Positions 47,335-58,782 of a DNA stretch of 64,000 bases are shown here, one piece after another. The notes under the pieces are model-generated. The model was not told the DNA's origin. It worked only from the letters and a program-made list of their open reading frames with translations, and did not search any database. A program made the translations under genes and the position numbers. The number at the start of each line of letters is the position of its first letter. Position 1 is the first letter of the stretch. The stretch comes from Reticulitermes lucifugus (lineage: Eukaryota; Arthropoda; Insecta; Blattodea; Rhinotermitidae): assembly GCA_026260175.1 (NCBI GenBank), contig JAKCWW010001073.1:1-64000 (forward strand). Direction: 5' to 3'.

Positions 47335-47885
47335 AATCTCAAATTTCAATGACATTGAATGACACGTCACTGAATGCTGTGAGAATCTCAAATCCTAATC
47401 ATACTGAATGACATTACACTGAATGCTGCGAGAATCATCTCAAATTCTAATCACACTTAATGACATGTCACTGCATGCTGCTAGAATCTCAACTCTCAAA
47501 TCCTAATCATACTGAATGACATGTCACTGCATGCTGAAAGAATCTCAAATCCTAATCATACTGAATTACATTTCACTGAATGCTGCGAAAATCATCTCAA
47601 ATTCTAATCATACTTAATGACATGTCATTGCATGCTGTGAGAATCTCAACTCTCAAATTCTAATCATACTGAATGACATGTCACCAAATGCTGTGAGAAT
47701 CTCAAATTCTAATCTCACTGAATGACATGTCACAGCATGTTCAGAGAATCTCAAATTCTGATCATACTGAATGACGTCACTGAATGCTGTGAGAATCTCA
47801 AATCGCAAATTCTGATCATACTGAATGACATGTCAGAACCTCAAATCTCACATTCTAGTCCTCTGTATGGCATGTCACTGAATGC
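47335..47885. repeat. minisatellite, about 11 units of 45-50 bp
   Basis: Unit core GCTGTGAGAATCTCAAATTC then TAATCATACTGAATGACATG and TCACTGAAT; lengths vary through internal gains such as an extra CAACTCTC. Starts at the right flank of the MITE at 47160-47312. Confidence 0.9.
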
Positions 47886-48224
47886 TGCATTCACCTCTGC
47901 ACACTACCTGGTCACACAGAGTCAAATAAATCATACTTTTCTGAACTGAAACCATAGGAATCCTACAACACTCAAGTAAGAATGCTCCTTCAGAGGCAGT
48001 GAATATATGGGATGGAAAGACTATCACAAACGGAGAGTACACAGAGATGTGGAAGGAGGCACAGGATCTAATTGAAGGTACCACTGGAATCTTACTGCAC
48101 AAGCTAAGGTGACTGCAGCTATCTATGTCCTTACTTACTAATCATATATAATAATTCTCACATTTCACAAAATACGAGTACAATATATTAAGTGCAAGCC
48201 ATACAAAACTTAATAGCATATTAA

Positions 48225-48530
48225 CCCTTTCAAGGCTAAATGTGAAAGTACTTTTCTGTCCCATGCTCCCCAATACCTGAAAGAGCACTACTTTTTTTGC
48301 AGCTCCCCAGGCTTTAATCACTTATCCTTGTAGTAACAGTAGTATTACAATAAAGATGAGTATGGAGCATTGGTGGAAAGATGAGAGGGGAAAACTGAAG
48401 TGCTTGGAGAAGAACCTGTCCGAGTGTCACTTTGTCCACCACAAATCTCACGTGGCATCCTGGGTTAGAACCTGGCCCTCTGCTGTGAAACAATGGTAAT
48501 TAACCGCTCAGCTACGGCATGGCCAACATT
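48225..48530 (-). mobile_element. tRNA-derived SINE, family C
   Basis: Most complete copy of the family: reverse complement runs from an A-box-like CCGTAGCTGAGCGGTTAA through GTGGTGGACAAAGTGACACTC to a 3' end with GAAAAGTACTTTCACA. The A box is close to consensus; the B box (AGGTTCTAACCC) is nearly consensus. Confidence 0.65.
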
Positions 48531-49200
48531 TAAACAAAAATTAATCTACATTACATATAAGGATTCAGTTTGTACCTCACAGACAACACAGTGTGCTTTC
48601 ATTAGAAACACCAATCAGTGAATGCAGTATAGGGAACTGATCAATATTTATTGTCAGAATTATAGGAATATATGAATCCACTATTTGGACAAAACACAGA
48701 GATTTAGTGCTAAACCACTAGGATTTAAATGGTTAACTGACCCAACGTGTATTATATGATACACTGCGCACTTCAAATCTTCCTTTGTACATCATTTTTT
48801 ACATTTTCTGCGAGCACCACCTGCCATGTACATATACCGTCATATATAATATATTCCACAATATCATTCAATTATGGTGAACATATTTTACTTCCTGTGA
48901 GTGTTCCTAGAAGGAGATGTGACAATTTTCGTGAATTGGACTGGTTCAGTTGGGGGAAAAGAAACACAAAACTCAAAATTTTGGCTAAAGAAAACAAAAG
49001 AGAATACAGCAATTTCAGTAAATTTTGCTACATAGAATGGGTTAATTCTTTGTACATTGAAATTAAAACATGGCGTAAAGCATATCGTTAAGTACTGCTA
49101 AACAGAAATTTGAGTAAAAAAACACATAGCACTTATGACTTTCTTTTTAACAGTCCAGATGTGGTCAATATAAATAAAGGTGGCATGGAACATGTTAGTT

Positions 49201-49631
49201 CTACTTGTATTTAGAATTCACACTAACATGTTTACACAAAATGTGCTGCTTCAAATTGCATTTCAGTTTTGATTTCTGTGGACAATAAGGACACTGAAAC
49301 TGGGGTTCCTTTCCACACTCCAATCGTATGTGTCGCAGAAGAGTGTGTTTCCATTTGTAAGCTCTTCCACATTCTTTACATGGATATAATTTCGGTTTAG
49401 CTACAGGAATTGTTCCTGGGGTCTGAGTGCTTCTTCCTGCTTTATAAGCAACAACGTGTGACCCTTGTGCCATACCGAAGTCAGAGTACAGAATGCCTGA
49501 ACAAGCTGCAGATGGACGAGGAATATTCATTCTGAAGAACTGTTGCTGGACGTTTCCGCTTACTGCATGACTCCCAGAATTCTTTGCAATATCTGATGTG
49601 AGAAAATGCACTTGTCTTGATTTTGCCACCT
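49201..49631 (-). CDS. lola: lola alternative 3' exon 11 (longest leader)
   Basis: Encodes 142 residues after a two-base split codon; acceptor TTGCTGTTTCAG. Leader begins VAKSRQVHFLTSDIAKNSG and includes VQQQFFRMNIP, both shared with the 45.6 kb exon, then carries about 30 extra residues (from YSDFGMAQG to TIPVAK) that the sister lacks. Fingers: C84, C87, H100, C105 and C113, C116, H129, H134; junction ECGKEPQFQC. The extra block is polar, without a recognisable domain. Either this copy gained it or the sister lost it. Confidence 0.88.
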
Positions 49632-49787
49632 CTGAAACAGCAATAAAAAATTGTATCAGTACTTGTTCTGCAGCGAACACTCAACATACCAAGTGTGAAA
49701 GAGAAAGATAGGATCAAGCACAAAATAAACATAATGCACTGCAAATGCTAGTCAGATGTGAGGTTCTCAGCAGTGACCATGAAGACA

Positions 49788-49955
49788 AGACTGCTTATGT
49801 GATAGCATGTCACATACTAGAAACATACTGACATTTCAGAGGATCCTGCTGCCTCCATCACGTAACCTCCACCAAAACAATGGATGTAGCAGGATTCGCT
49901 TTAACATCAGTACATATCTACCAGACTATACGATGTCACATCAAGGCAGCTCACA
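49788..49955. mobile_element. MITE, AGTCTTCT family
   Basis: AGACTGCTTATGTGATAGC, AGAAACATACTGACATTTCAG, CTGCTGCCTCCATCA and CTACCAGACTATACGATGTC in family order. Just upstream of the 49.2 kb exon acceptor, in the intron. Confidence 0.55.
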
Positions 49956-51029
49956 TGTATCACACTGCTGTGCAGCACAATGTCACATCTGAAGGCTTAC
50001 AGAAGAGTTACAAGCAATGTGAACTATATCTTGAAGGCAACAGTGTGTAAATGCTTCTAGCTGCCAGATGACTAAGGGATGATACACTAAACAGAATAGG
50101 GAAAGACTGGGCACATACAACAGGAGTGCTGGTGGAAACTTGAGAGAGGAGTGGACGTAGATACAACGGGAGAACTTATGGGAGGTGACAGAAGAAGCAT
50201 GCTTATGGGAGAACAGAGAAGAATGGAGGATTTGTCACAGAACAAAGTTGCTGGTGGAAGCATCAATGGATGGTGACATAAAATGTAATAAATATTTCTG
50301 AAAATGTTTATATTTAATAGAAATAGTCTTATCTTACAAGTACAGAACCACTTACAAACACTTGTGCCTGGTACAGTGTCAAAACGTTATAACATTGAAA
50401 CATTAAACAAATCTAGTAGGTATGTCAAAACAGGGAACTTCATAAACATAAATAATCAGATTTTTTCAATTGTCCATAACCTCTGCAATGCTCTAAATAA
50501 CCCATCTCATTATGTAACATCATCCATTTGCATTCAAAACTACTTATGAATTTCATAGCATGGTTGAAAATCAACACTTCTGTCAACCCTTGACATTTCA
50601 AGTTAATAGTTTGTGTTTACAACAGTGTAAATCACAAGTTATCAAAAAATACAGAAAGAAATATTAAATTTTTAAATGAAACTCACAATTGAAATGGTTA
50701 TATCCTGCTACAGGAGAAAGACACTTCATATAGGACCCATGGTCTCATAACTTCTTATTGTGTATTTCCACACAAGGTCTGTACACTATCAACACACAGG
50801 GTAATTAATTGCAAAGGCTGAAGCATTATTATTAATGCTCTGACTCACAATATGACAGATGGCATACAGATAGCCACATGGAAACAAAAACTATTTGTAG
50901 TGCACACACTAATGTACATCAGACTACATTTTAAAATGTGTCTTTAAACTTGGCATGATTTTACAACAGGCACCTACAACAATAAAAAAAAAATTGTCCA
51001 TGAGATCTCAGATTTCAATGCAGTGAAAA

Positions 51030-51170
51030 TCAGAGTCTTCTAAATTGGTGCTGTGTGGTATAGTAAGGTCTATTTCGAGTCTGGAGAAACCTACTGTCTC
51101 CAGCTTCATGACAGATAATGGAGGCATCAGGTTCCTTTGAAACATTGGTGTGGCATGATATCCAAGAACA
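51030..51170. mobile_element. MITE, AGTCTTCT family (rearranged)
   Basis: GAGTCTTCTAAATTGGTGCTG, GAGAAACCTACTGTCTCCAG and its mirrored GGTTCCTTTGAAACATTGG. A second half element starts at 51287 (CAGTCTTCTGAAATGTGGTG). Confidence 0.5.
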
Positions 51171-52159
51171 AAGTAATCTTATATTTCTCAGTGACATATA
51201 TTCTGTGACAGGAGCTGAAGTTTCTGTGGTGCCATCTGGTGCAGTGTGCTGCTAAAAATATTCTCCAAAACTTAAGATTTCAGTCTTCTGAAATGTGGTG
51301 CCACATAATGTGTTGCAGCATTCTGGAGCTACCTGTTATCTCCGTCTTAATATTTGTCACCATGAGAACATCACATATCATTCACAACTACATTCCTTTG
51401 CAGTTAATTGTTTGAAGAGATGGTTTCAAAATACTGCTCATAATGCTTACAGAATTTCCATTCTTAGGACATACTTTTTATAATGTTTGCATCTCTTTGA
51501 ACTGTATTGCCTTCCTGTTTGACTATTAACATAGTAGCTGCCATATCACAAACTCCAGTACTCACATAATTACATTATGCAACCCTGTAATACCTAAACA
51601 TTACTGCAAGCAACTGGTAAATAAATATGGAAGATGATGATACTGATAACTAAAAAATCAACACACGCTTCATATTACGGCATACAATAATACATTGGTA
51701 ATATCTATCATGCATGTGCAGATGGGTTCTACATATACTGATAACATACTGTAGCACATAACACAGTAACTGTCTGTGAAACTGATAGTGACTGCTTCAC
51801 TCTGTTTCACTGTAACATAAATTATTTTGGCCCTTCATTATGTTTACTGATCTAAAAACAGAGGATTCTTTTGCTTTCGGTGTTTTTAAACTATATTTGA
51901 ACTGCACAAGTTGTTGTGAGATAACTACTACAAGATTTGTAATACAACTATATTTGAAAATTCTTATGTTTTTGTCATATGACTCAAAGTGCATAGTATT
52001 GCAAACAGAGATTGTTTTTGGAGCATTCTGAAAATCACCGAAACAGTTAAGCACAAAAGTGAGGTGTTCTGCCTGTCAAGCCAGATTCAGATTGGTAGCA
52101 AACCTGAAAACCCCACAGCATAACACACCAAAAATAAAAATCATTCAGAGATTCTAAGT

Positions 52160-52325
52160 CATCTAAGGGGCATGCTGTGTCATTGGGCTAGTACTCCCCA
52201 ACTTTTCGAAGAATCCTGGTGCCTTCAAAATGTTGGGAAATATTCACCCAATGAGAAGGCCTCACACACTAGAAATCTTGGATATTCAGCAACATTGCTG
52301 TGAGAATCACATCCCTCAGAAAAAT
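52160..52325. mobile_element. MITE, AGTCTTCT family (diverged)
   Basis: GAATCCTGGTGCCTTCAAAATG and GCTGTGTCATTGGGCTAGTAC with a tail TTGCTGTGAGAATCACATCCC typical of other copies. Confidence 0.4.
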
Positions 52326-53326
52326 CAAACACATTACAGCCAATGTCAAAAATTCTCTCTACTGCAGCTGCGAGGAAAATGTTCAAGATTAGGGCTGATC
52401 TCATCAGATTTCAGTTCAGCTTTGTCTACGAAAATTTTGGAATGGCTAATATGATGTGCCAGTCCACTCACAAACCCTGAAACCCAAGTTGCTTTAACTC
52501 CAGATACTGCACTTGATCTGTCATAATCACTAATGTGTTCAGTTGTGTCATTTCCTTTATAAAATTGCTCTGTGTGAGGTACACATTGCACATCTACAGC
52601 AGCTTATGCAAATAGTGTGTCTTTATACATAAATAAATGCACAAATAAATGCATAAACAAACAGATAATCAACAGCTATATACACAAATAAATAGATAGA
52701 TAAATAAATAAAACAGAACTATTCACAGAACCATAAACTAATTATGACAAACAGAATCATTGCTACAGAGAAAAAACCAAAATACTGAGCATGAACAAAA
52801 AATAAATTACATTACATCAGTATAGGTTTGAACATCCTCTTAAAAATCCACAAGCACCTTACACAGGAGACCACAATTTCAAGTTTCAAGTTTACCGTGT
52901 CTCTGAACAAGAATTCTGATATGTGAATGTAAACTTTTCATAGTGGTGCTAGAAACATACACATAATCAAGAACATGGCCATCACCTGCTGTGATCAGAC
53001 TGTTTTATTTTCAATGTGTTTAGGCCACACACTTGTCAATTCTGCTATCAGTTCAAATGTCCATGGCCTGAGTTGATGGCAGGTGCACCTTACTATTCCA
53101 CCTGAGTGGTTCCATGAATTTCAGAATCCTCTAAAATAACATTCCTTTCTAAAACAATTTGCAAAACACTCTAAAATAATCTGCCTGTGTATAATACTAG
53201 TGTTGGACTGTTTCAAATGTGAGATGGTGAACGTTTCTTTGGTACATTCAGTCTCAGTATACATTTGTTCAACCTACAAATCCAATTCCTTCCATTTACA
53301 TACAGTCAAGTTACAGATGTCAGTAT

Positions 53327-53613
53327 TCAATGTTTAAGCCTTATATGTCTCTTGAGATTGCTTTTTGTTTTTGTACGCAGTGAGCAATATGGACAGTGGA
53401 ACCTTGGTTCCCGTCCACACTCTCGACGATGTGTATGGAGGTTCCTATAATAGCGGTACACTTTACCGCACATAGTACAGGGGAAGATTCCAGGTCCATC
53501 TTTTGCATTCCAACTTGTCAGCATTTCTTGTGTTTCATTTGCAACAATCTGCAGTGTGGAGCCAGTAGCTGAATATAGACTATTCACATTTTCAGGTTCT
53601 TCACAAGGTAATT
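53327..53613 (-). CDS. lola: lola alternative 3' exon 12 (ends on last zinc ligand)
   Basis: Encodes 94 residues after a two-base split codon; acceptor TTTCTTCCAG. Acidic start LPCEEPENVNS, then fingers C45, C48, H61, C65 and C73, C76, H89, H94. Finger 1 has H-x3-C spacing (HRREC), one residue shorter than the H-x4-C of its neighbours, and the junction is ECGREPRFHC. The stop codon directly follows the last zinc-binding histidine, so there is no C-terminal tail. Finger sequence (CGKVYRYYRNL, RTKTKSNLKRHI) pairs it with the exon at 56.4 kb. Confidence 0.87.
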
Positions 53614-53734
53614 CTGGAAGAAAGAAATGTCAACCTGTTAAAATTACCTAAATCTCAAATTTAGACAGTCCTAAAAAAAAAAGGGGGGGAGGAAAAAAAT
53701 ACTCAAACAGAGTAAACAGATAATGTATAGTCTG

Positions 53735-53975
53735 GGATAGCTCAGTCAATATACTGACAAGGTTGCAGGTTGGAAAATAAAGGCACCACGATACTGGAGT
53801 TCCATTTCTGTCACAAACAGTATCCATACTGGCTCTGCAGCCTACCTAGCCTCTTATCAAGTGAGTACCAGGGGATCTCCACACAGTAGTCAGGACTTGA
53901 CGCTTACCATTCACCTCCACCTAATGCCATGGTTAAGAATACATGAAGCTATATACGTCCATTCCCCCTTACATT
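53735..53975 (+). mobile_element. tRNA-derived SINE, family B (diverged)
   Basis: GGGATAGCTCAGTCAATA resembles the A box region; the 3' part CACCTCCACCTAATGCCATGG and GTCCATTCCCCCTTAC match family B. The B box is no longer recognisable. Confidence 0.55.
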
Positions 53976-54284
53976 TTCATGACATGTTGCTTCATTATGC
54001 AGAGAGAAAAGCTTAACTGTTACCATAGCAGTTAATTGAAAATACAAATCTATTCTTACAAAGATAATCACACTCAGCAAAGCCTGAAGTGAATTTTCCT
54101 TGCGCTGCATTAAATATTCTCAAACTCAAAAATTGTTCTAATGAAAATATAAAATTAATCTTAATCTCGTATAATAAGCCAGTCTCATGAAAATAAGTTT
54201 ATTATGATTTGAAGTTTATACAAAGCAGGGGTTTTGCTGGCATAAAATGTAAAGGACTATTTTATTATGTAACAAATACATTAA

Positions 54285-54520
54285 AGACATATGGGACAGT
54301 GAAGGTGAATCTCCAGTCTCTGCCAACTGTTGGCATGAGATGGAGGTTAGTACTCAGTTTCATGTCAATGCTGCTTTAATCCCAGGTAACAGCTCCCAAT
54401 ACCAACTGAAACACCAGCTGGCTGGACCCCAGAACTGTTCCAAACATTGTGGAGGAGAAAAAAATCTCTTGCCCCAATTCCTTAGTCATCCAGTCTCTAG
54501 CTTATTAACTGAACCAACTA
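54285..54520 (-). mobile_element. tRNA-derived SINE, family B (diverged)
   Basis: AAATCTCTTGCCCC...CAGTCTCTAGC...GAACCAAC reads in reverse as the 5' half of family B; the rest is decayed. Confidence 0.45.
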
Positions 54521-56024
54521 AAAGCCATAAAAAAGCCATAAAAAGTGTATAAAAACTGACAATGCCTTGCAGTCTTGGTACATAAAAGACATGGCAGTTA
54601 AAATGTTAAATGGGACCCTATTTGTCTCAGTCTGTCACAAAGACAAGTGAGAGTGTAATGTGGTGCCCAGTGTGACAGCTTTAAAACCGAAATAAAATGG
54701 GTTTGGTGGGGTGTCATACTCGTATATCAATATAAATTTATTCACAGACTCGTATAATGTCACAACATCCAATGAAACCATTTAGAATCAATGAAAATTT
54801 TGTCACCAACAAGTAGAAAGGTCATTTCTTACAGTACATGCTGCCTGTATGACATTTATTGTCACCATTCTTGTCTCGCTGACATATCAACATGATTACT
54901 TTAACAATATTTTATTCAGCATTTTGTAACCTACAGTGACACTATTTAATCCCAACAGTTTTTAAATATAAAATCAAAATAAGACAGAATGAGTGAGACC
55001 AGTGATACAGGAAAGGAGGAATACACATTTAGAAAATGAAACTGGAGCACGTATTACTAAGTGAGCCATTCAGTTGCAGATTATGGTCTTCTTGGATATG
55101 ACAACATGCACCTTGGTAGATAGGTAAAGGGGTGTCCATTATCCAAGTCTCTGATATACGTCCACCTGCATATATGGGGCCAAACTTTTAGGAACAATAC
55201 ATAAAAATTCCCTGCACTTCCAGGGATCAAATCTGTGGACCACTAATTTTTTAACATACAATGGTTTAAATCCACTTGACCGCATATATGGCGCCAAATT
55301 ATTGAACACTATATGCAAACATTTTGTACTTCTGAGGATCACATCCCAGAGCACAAATTTTCCAACACAAAACAGTTTTAATTTTGCATCCATCCATCAT
55401 TTTCGCCCATTCTCATGCTCATGGTACAAGCTCTTGCACAGCCAATAAGATGCAACTCCAAAGGTGCAAATAACCATTATAACATCTGTTTTTGTCGTTG
55501 TTGTTGTCGTCATCATTGTTGCAGTTACATAATGGCAAACACTCTGGATAAAATAAATAAATAAATAAATACCCCACTATTTGGGAAGTTAATTAATTGT
55601 GTTCTTTGTGCTTGTCTATAATAGATCATTATTTATGTTGGTTACTTATAAGCTTCCACTCCCCTGACAAGCCTGTAATTGCAGATAAATTCACAAAAAT
55701 TGTTGAAGCATCACCTGAAAAAAGTAAAATTTTAATGAATAATCCATTCTTTACAATTTCTAAATTAACAATTTACTGTATTCAATGTTTATATTGTAAT
55801 CATACATATCAATAAAGTAACAAAAATATTAACTTAATAATAATCCCCCTCCCCATATTAAAACAACAGGTTCTAAATATGCACATTTAACTGACATTAC
55901 CTGTAAAAAGTATTGTACACACTAACCCGTGCCCACTAACCCACATTTACCTTACTCCCCGTGGGCCGAAATGCCTGCTTGAAGCGGATTCACTTTAAGT
56001 TGCATTTTATGGCCACAATTAACC
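54521..56024. other. lola intron, small direct repeats
   Basis: 55150-55390 holds two related blocks on the minus strand (CATATATGGGGCCAAACTTT and CATATATGGCGCCAAATTAT), about 115 bases apart; origin unknown. No exon. Confidence 0.45.
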
Positions 56025-56190
56025 ACAAATGACATGGACCTCATGTACCTATGTTTTGGAACAATCTGCTGCCCCCATCTTCTCCCCTGTCTCATTCTTC
56101 CACCCTGAACAAGCAGGCAGTAGGTTCCTCCAATACATCAGTATTTAACTACTGGACCACATGGCATCAGATTCCAGAAGATCATAATCT
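56025..56190. mobile_element. MITE, AGTCTTCT family
   Basis: TGTACCTATGTTTTGGAACA, CTGCTGCCCCCATCTTC, AGCAGGCAGTAGGTTCCTCC and ACATGGCATCAGATTCCAG in order, then the TGCTGTGAGAACC tail. Confidence 0.6.
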
Positions 56191-56390
56191 ACCAATTCAA
56201 TGCTGTGAGAACCCCATATCTCACATATAAATCTCAAGTCTCAAAAGACAGATAAGCAAATAGGTTTAATCACTAAAGCAGTAATTCCCCATCCCCCTCT
56301 CCCGAAAAAGAACGCATATTTTTTTGCCTGTGTATTCCCTGGGTGTATTCCCCAGTAAATGTCCACTTCGTCTGTCTTACCTTGATCTTT

Positions 56391-56728
56391 TCATCTTACA
56401 ATCTGTGTTGCGGTCATTGGGTGTTTAATCTGAATATGCTTCTTCAAATTGCCCTTTATCTTGGTGCGGTATGGACAAAATGGACACAGAATCCGTGGCT
56501 CCTTCCCACACTCTTGACGGATATGACTCTGAAGGTTCCTGTAGTAGCGGTATACTTTTCCACAAGCATCACACACAAACATCGTAGGGTTGTGAGTTAC
56601 GATCAAACCTGCTGGTAAGCCCAGTGTTTCAGCTACACCAATTTGTAATGTGGCATTAGAAGCAATAAACTGCATGTGTGCCTCTGAAGTCTGTTGTGTG
56701 TTGTCTGCAGGATAGTTATAGTTCAGGC
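56391..56728 (-). CDS. lola: lola alternative 3' exon 13
   Basis: Encodes 111 residues after a two-base split codon; very strong acceptor (TTCTCTTTTTTCCAG). Leader of about 50 residues rich in Asn, Gln, Thr and Ala, then fingers C52, C55, H68, C73 and C81, C84, H97, H102, junction ECGKEPRILC. Shares CGKVYRYYRNL in finger 1 and the RTK-x-K-x-NLK-x-HI pattern in finger 2 with the 53.3 kb exon; here finger 1 has the normal H-x4-C spacing and a nine-residue tail (PMTATQIVR), so its sister is the derived one. Confidence 0.88.
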
Positions 56729-57149
56729 CTGGAAAAAAGAGAACAAAATTAGTTAAAGTGACCAATAAGTGCTTGGTAAAGGAACATATCTTAAGGAAAT
56801 AATCCCCCAACAGGGACTAGAAATTCATTAAGTTATCCCCGCAGCTCCTCCATTCCACCCAACAGGCAAATATTTGAAATCACATTTCCTGAAGTCACCT
56901 TGTCATACCCATATGTTGGTGTTAACTAAACTGTTCACTATGAATACCATACTGCAAAAGCTATCTACAAACTATAATAATTACAAAAACTAATGTCATG
57001 TCACATCACAAAGTTTCAGCCATGAGAGTTCAAAAGAAGAAAAAAAAGTCACATATGAAGTTTTCAATTTCTAATGTTCAACACAGTGGAAGTTAAGTTT
57101 GAAGTATACAAACAGTGAGTACTAGGTGAGGGATGACAAAATTTTGGTA

Positions 57150-57325
57150 ACCTGTGTTATGACAACATGTAGATCTGTAGACGGTAACCAATGTTTCACA
57201 GAAAACTGCTACCTCCATCTTCAGCATAGCCCAACACTTCAACTACCCTGAAGATAAAGGTAGCAGGATCCTCCAAGACATTTGTAACTATTTACCAATT
57301 GACACAGCGTCACATGCTAGAAGAC
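57150..57325. mobile_element. MITE, AGTCTTCT family
   Basis: GTTATGACAACATGTAGATC, GCTACCTCCATCTTCAGC, AGGTAGCAGGATCCTCC and GCGTCACATGCTAGAAGAC in order. Confidence 0.6.
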
Positions 57326-58649
57326 TTGGACCTTCATCAACACTGTTGGAAGAACATCACATCTAGCATCAACAGTGATTATTTTCCCATGCAGGTGTAT
57401 GTGACTGGTCTCTACAATGCAGACTGAGTGCTTACTGTGAGGTAGGACCTAAATTTTTAAATACATGTACTTGTCACTTGAAATCTGCACTTCAAAAGGT
57501 TAAATAAATTTTACTTTATGTTTTCATAACTCATGTTGAGATTTGATTAGAATGACACATTTAAAGTTCAGAGGGGTGCAAGCTTTAAGATAAGATGATA
57601 AAGATGCATTGCTTTACAGACTTACTCCTATTCCAAGGTAGGGAATCTTACTGAATACTTGACAAAAAATTCTCCCCAAAAAGTTCATAAATATTATCAC
57701 AAAAGTTTAGCATTACATCTCTGCCTCTGAAAGCATGCAGTACAGAAAAACTTACATTTTTTTATGTCGGTATATTGAAGTCATTAATACTTACCACAGT
57801 AATATCCATTGAGACAGGGAGAGAAAACTGGGGATATCTGTCCAAATTAATGGCTTTCTTCACTCAACTCTGAGCAGAATTCATAAACCATCATTCTGGT
57901 ACTAACCAATTACCTTTATATATTTCTTCTCTTTTAATTTTAAATTACTCAACAAAAACTTATTCAACAGAATATGGTTAACATTTTAGTTAAATTTGCA
58001 CACACCAACACACAGAGCATGCCACTAATCGTACTAAGCTGTTCATCAAAAATCCTGAATGCCTTGTGGTTCCTTTAATAGCGCCCATTCCATATCCATG
58101 ACATCCATCTGTTTTCAAGGTTAATAATATGAGGAGGTTTACCGCCCATGTCTCCCTTACTGCACATTGCAAACACTACAGACAGGAATAGTACTGCCTT
58201 TATCTTCATTATAAGTTCTGACAGTTCACTGTAACAACACTGGATACTTCATCCAGTGTCACACTAACATGCAATCATAAATGAAATGTCACTTCAGGAG
58301 GGGGGGGGACATAAGTACTTGCATATTCAATTACTGCATCTATGAATTAGTTTTAAATTTTATTTGGTTATAAATTCACAAACAAAAGGCTTTAATAAGC
58401 AATAGATATTAAAAATATTCTTGCCAGTGACATAATGAATTTCAGGGTTCCAAATGGTGCACTTCTGTAAGTTGTAATACAAATTGTATCATGTGTACAA
58501 ATCTACATAACATTCCACCAAACAAATGTAATGCTTATCATCAGTTATCATCATCAAACCAAACTATTCCATACTGCCACTATGCAGCCATGAAAACAAC
58601 CAATACACAGTGAGATTTATGGGTGCTTGTGGTGGTGCTGCTGAAAAAT

Positions 58650-58782
58650 CAAAGTCTTCTTGGATGTTACACCATGTTGACTACTTAATAGTTACTGAAG
58701 TTATTGAGGCACTACACTCCTCTGAACCATCAGCAACTGTTTACCATACCAGTCAACATAGCGTAACATCCCAAAGGACTCC
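58650..58782. mobile_element. MITE, AGTCTTCT family
   Basis: AAAGTCTTCTTGGATGTTAC at the left and GTAACATCCCAAAGGACTCC at the right; CCATGTTGACTAC mirrors CCAGTCAACATAG. Compact copy. Confidence 0.65.

Larger units (their letters stand above)
49956..53326. other. lola intron with MITE relics
   Basis: MITE pieces at 51030-51170, 51287-51370 and 52160-52325 and an ATAA array at 52620-52715. 53003 (TTTATT) is a possible minus-strand poly(A) signal for exon 12. The rest is unassigned. Confidence 0.4.
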
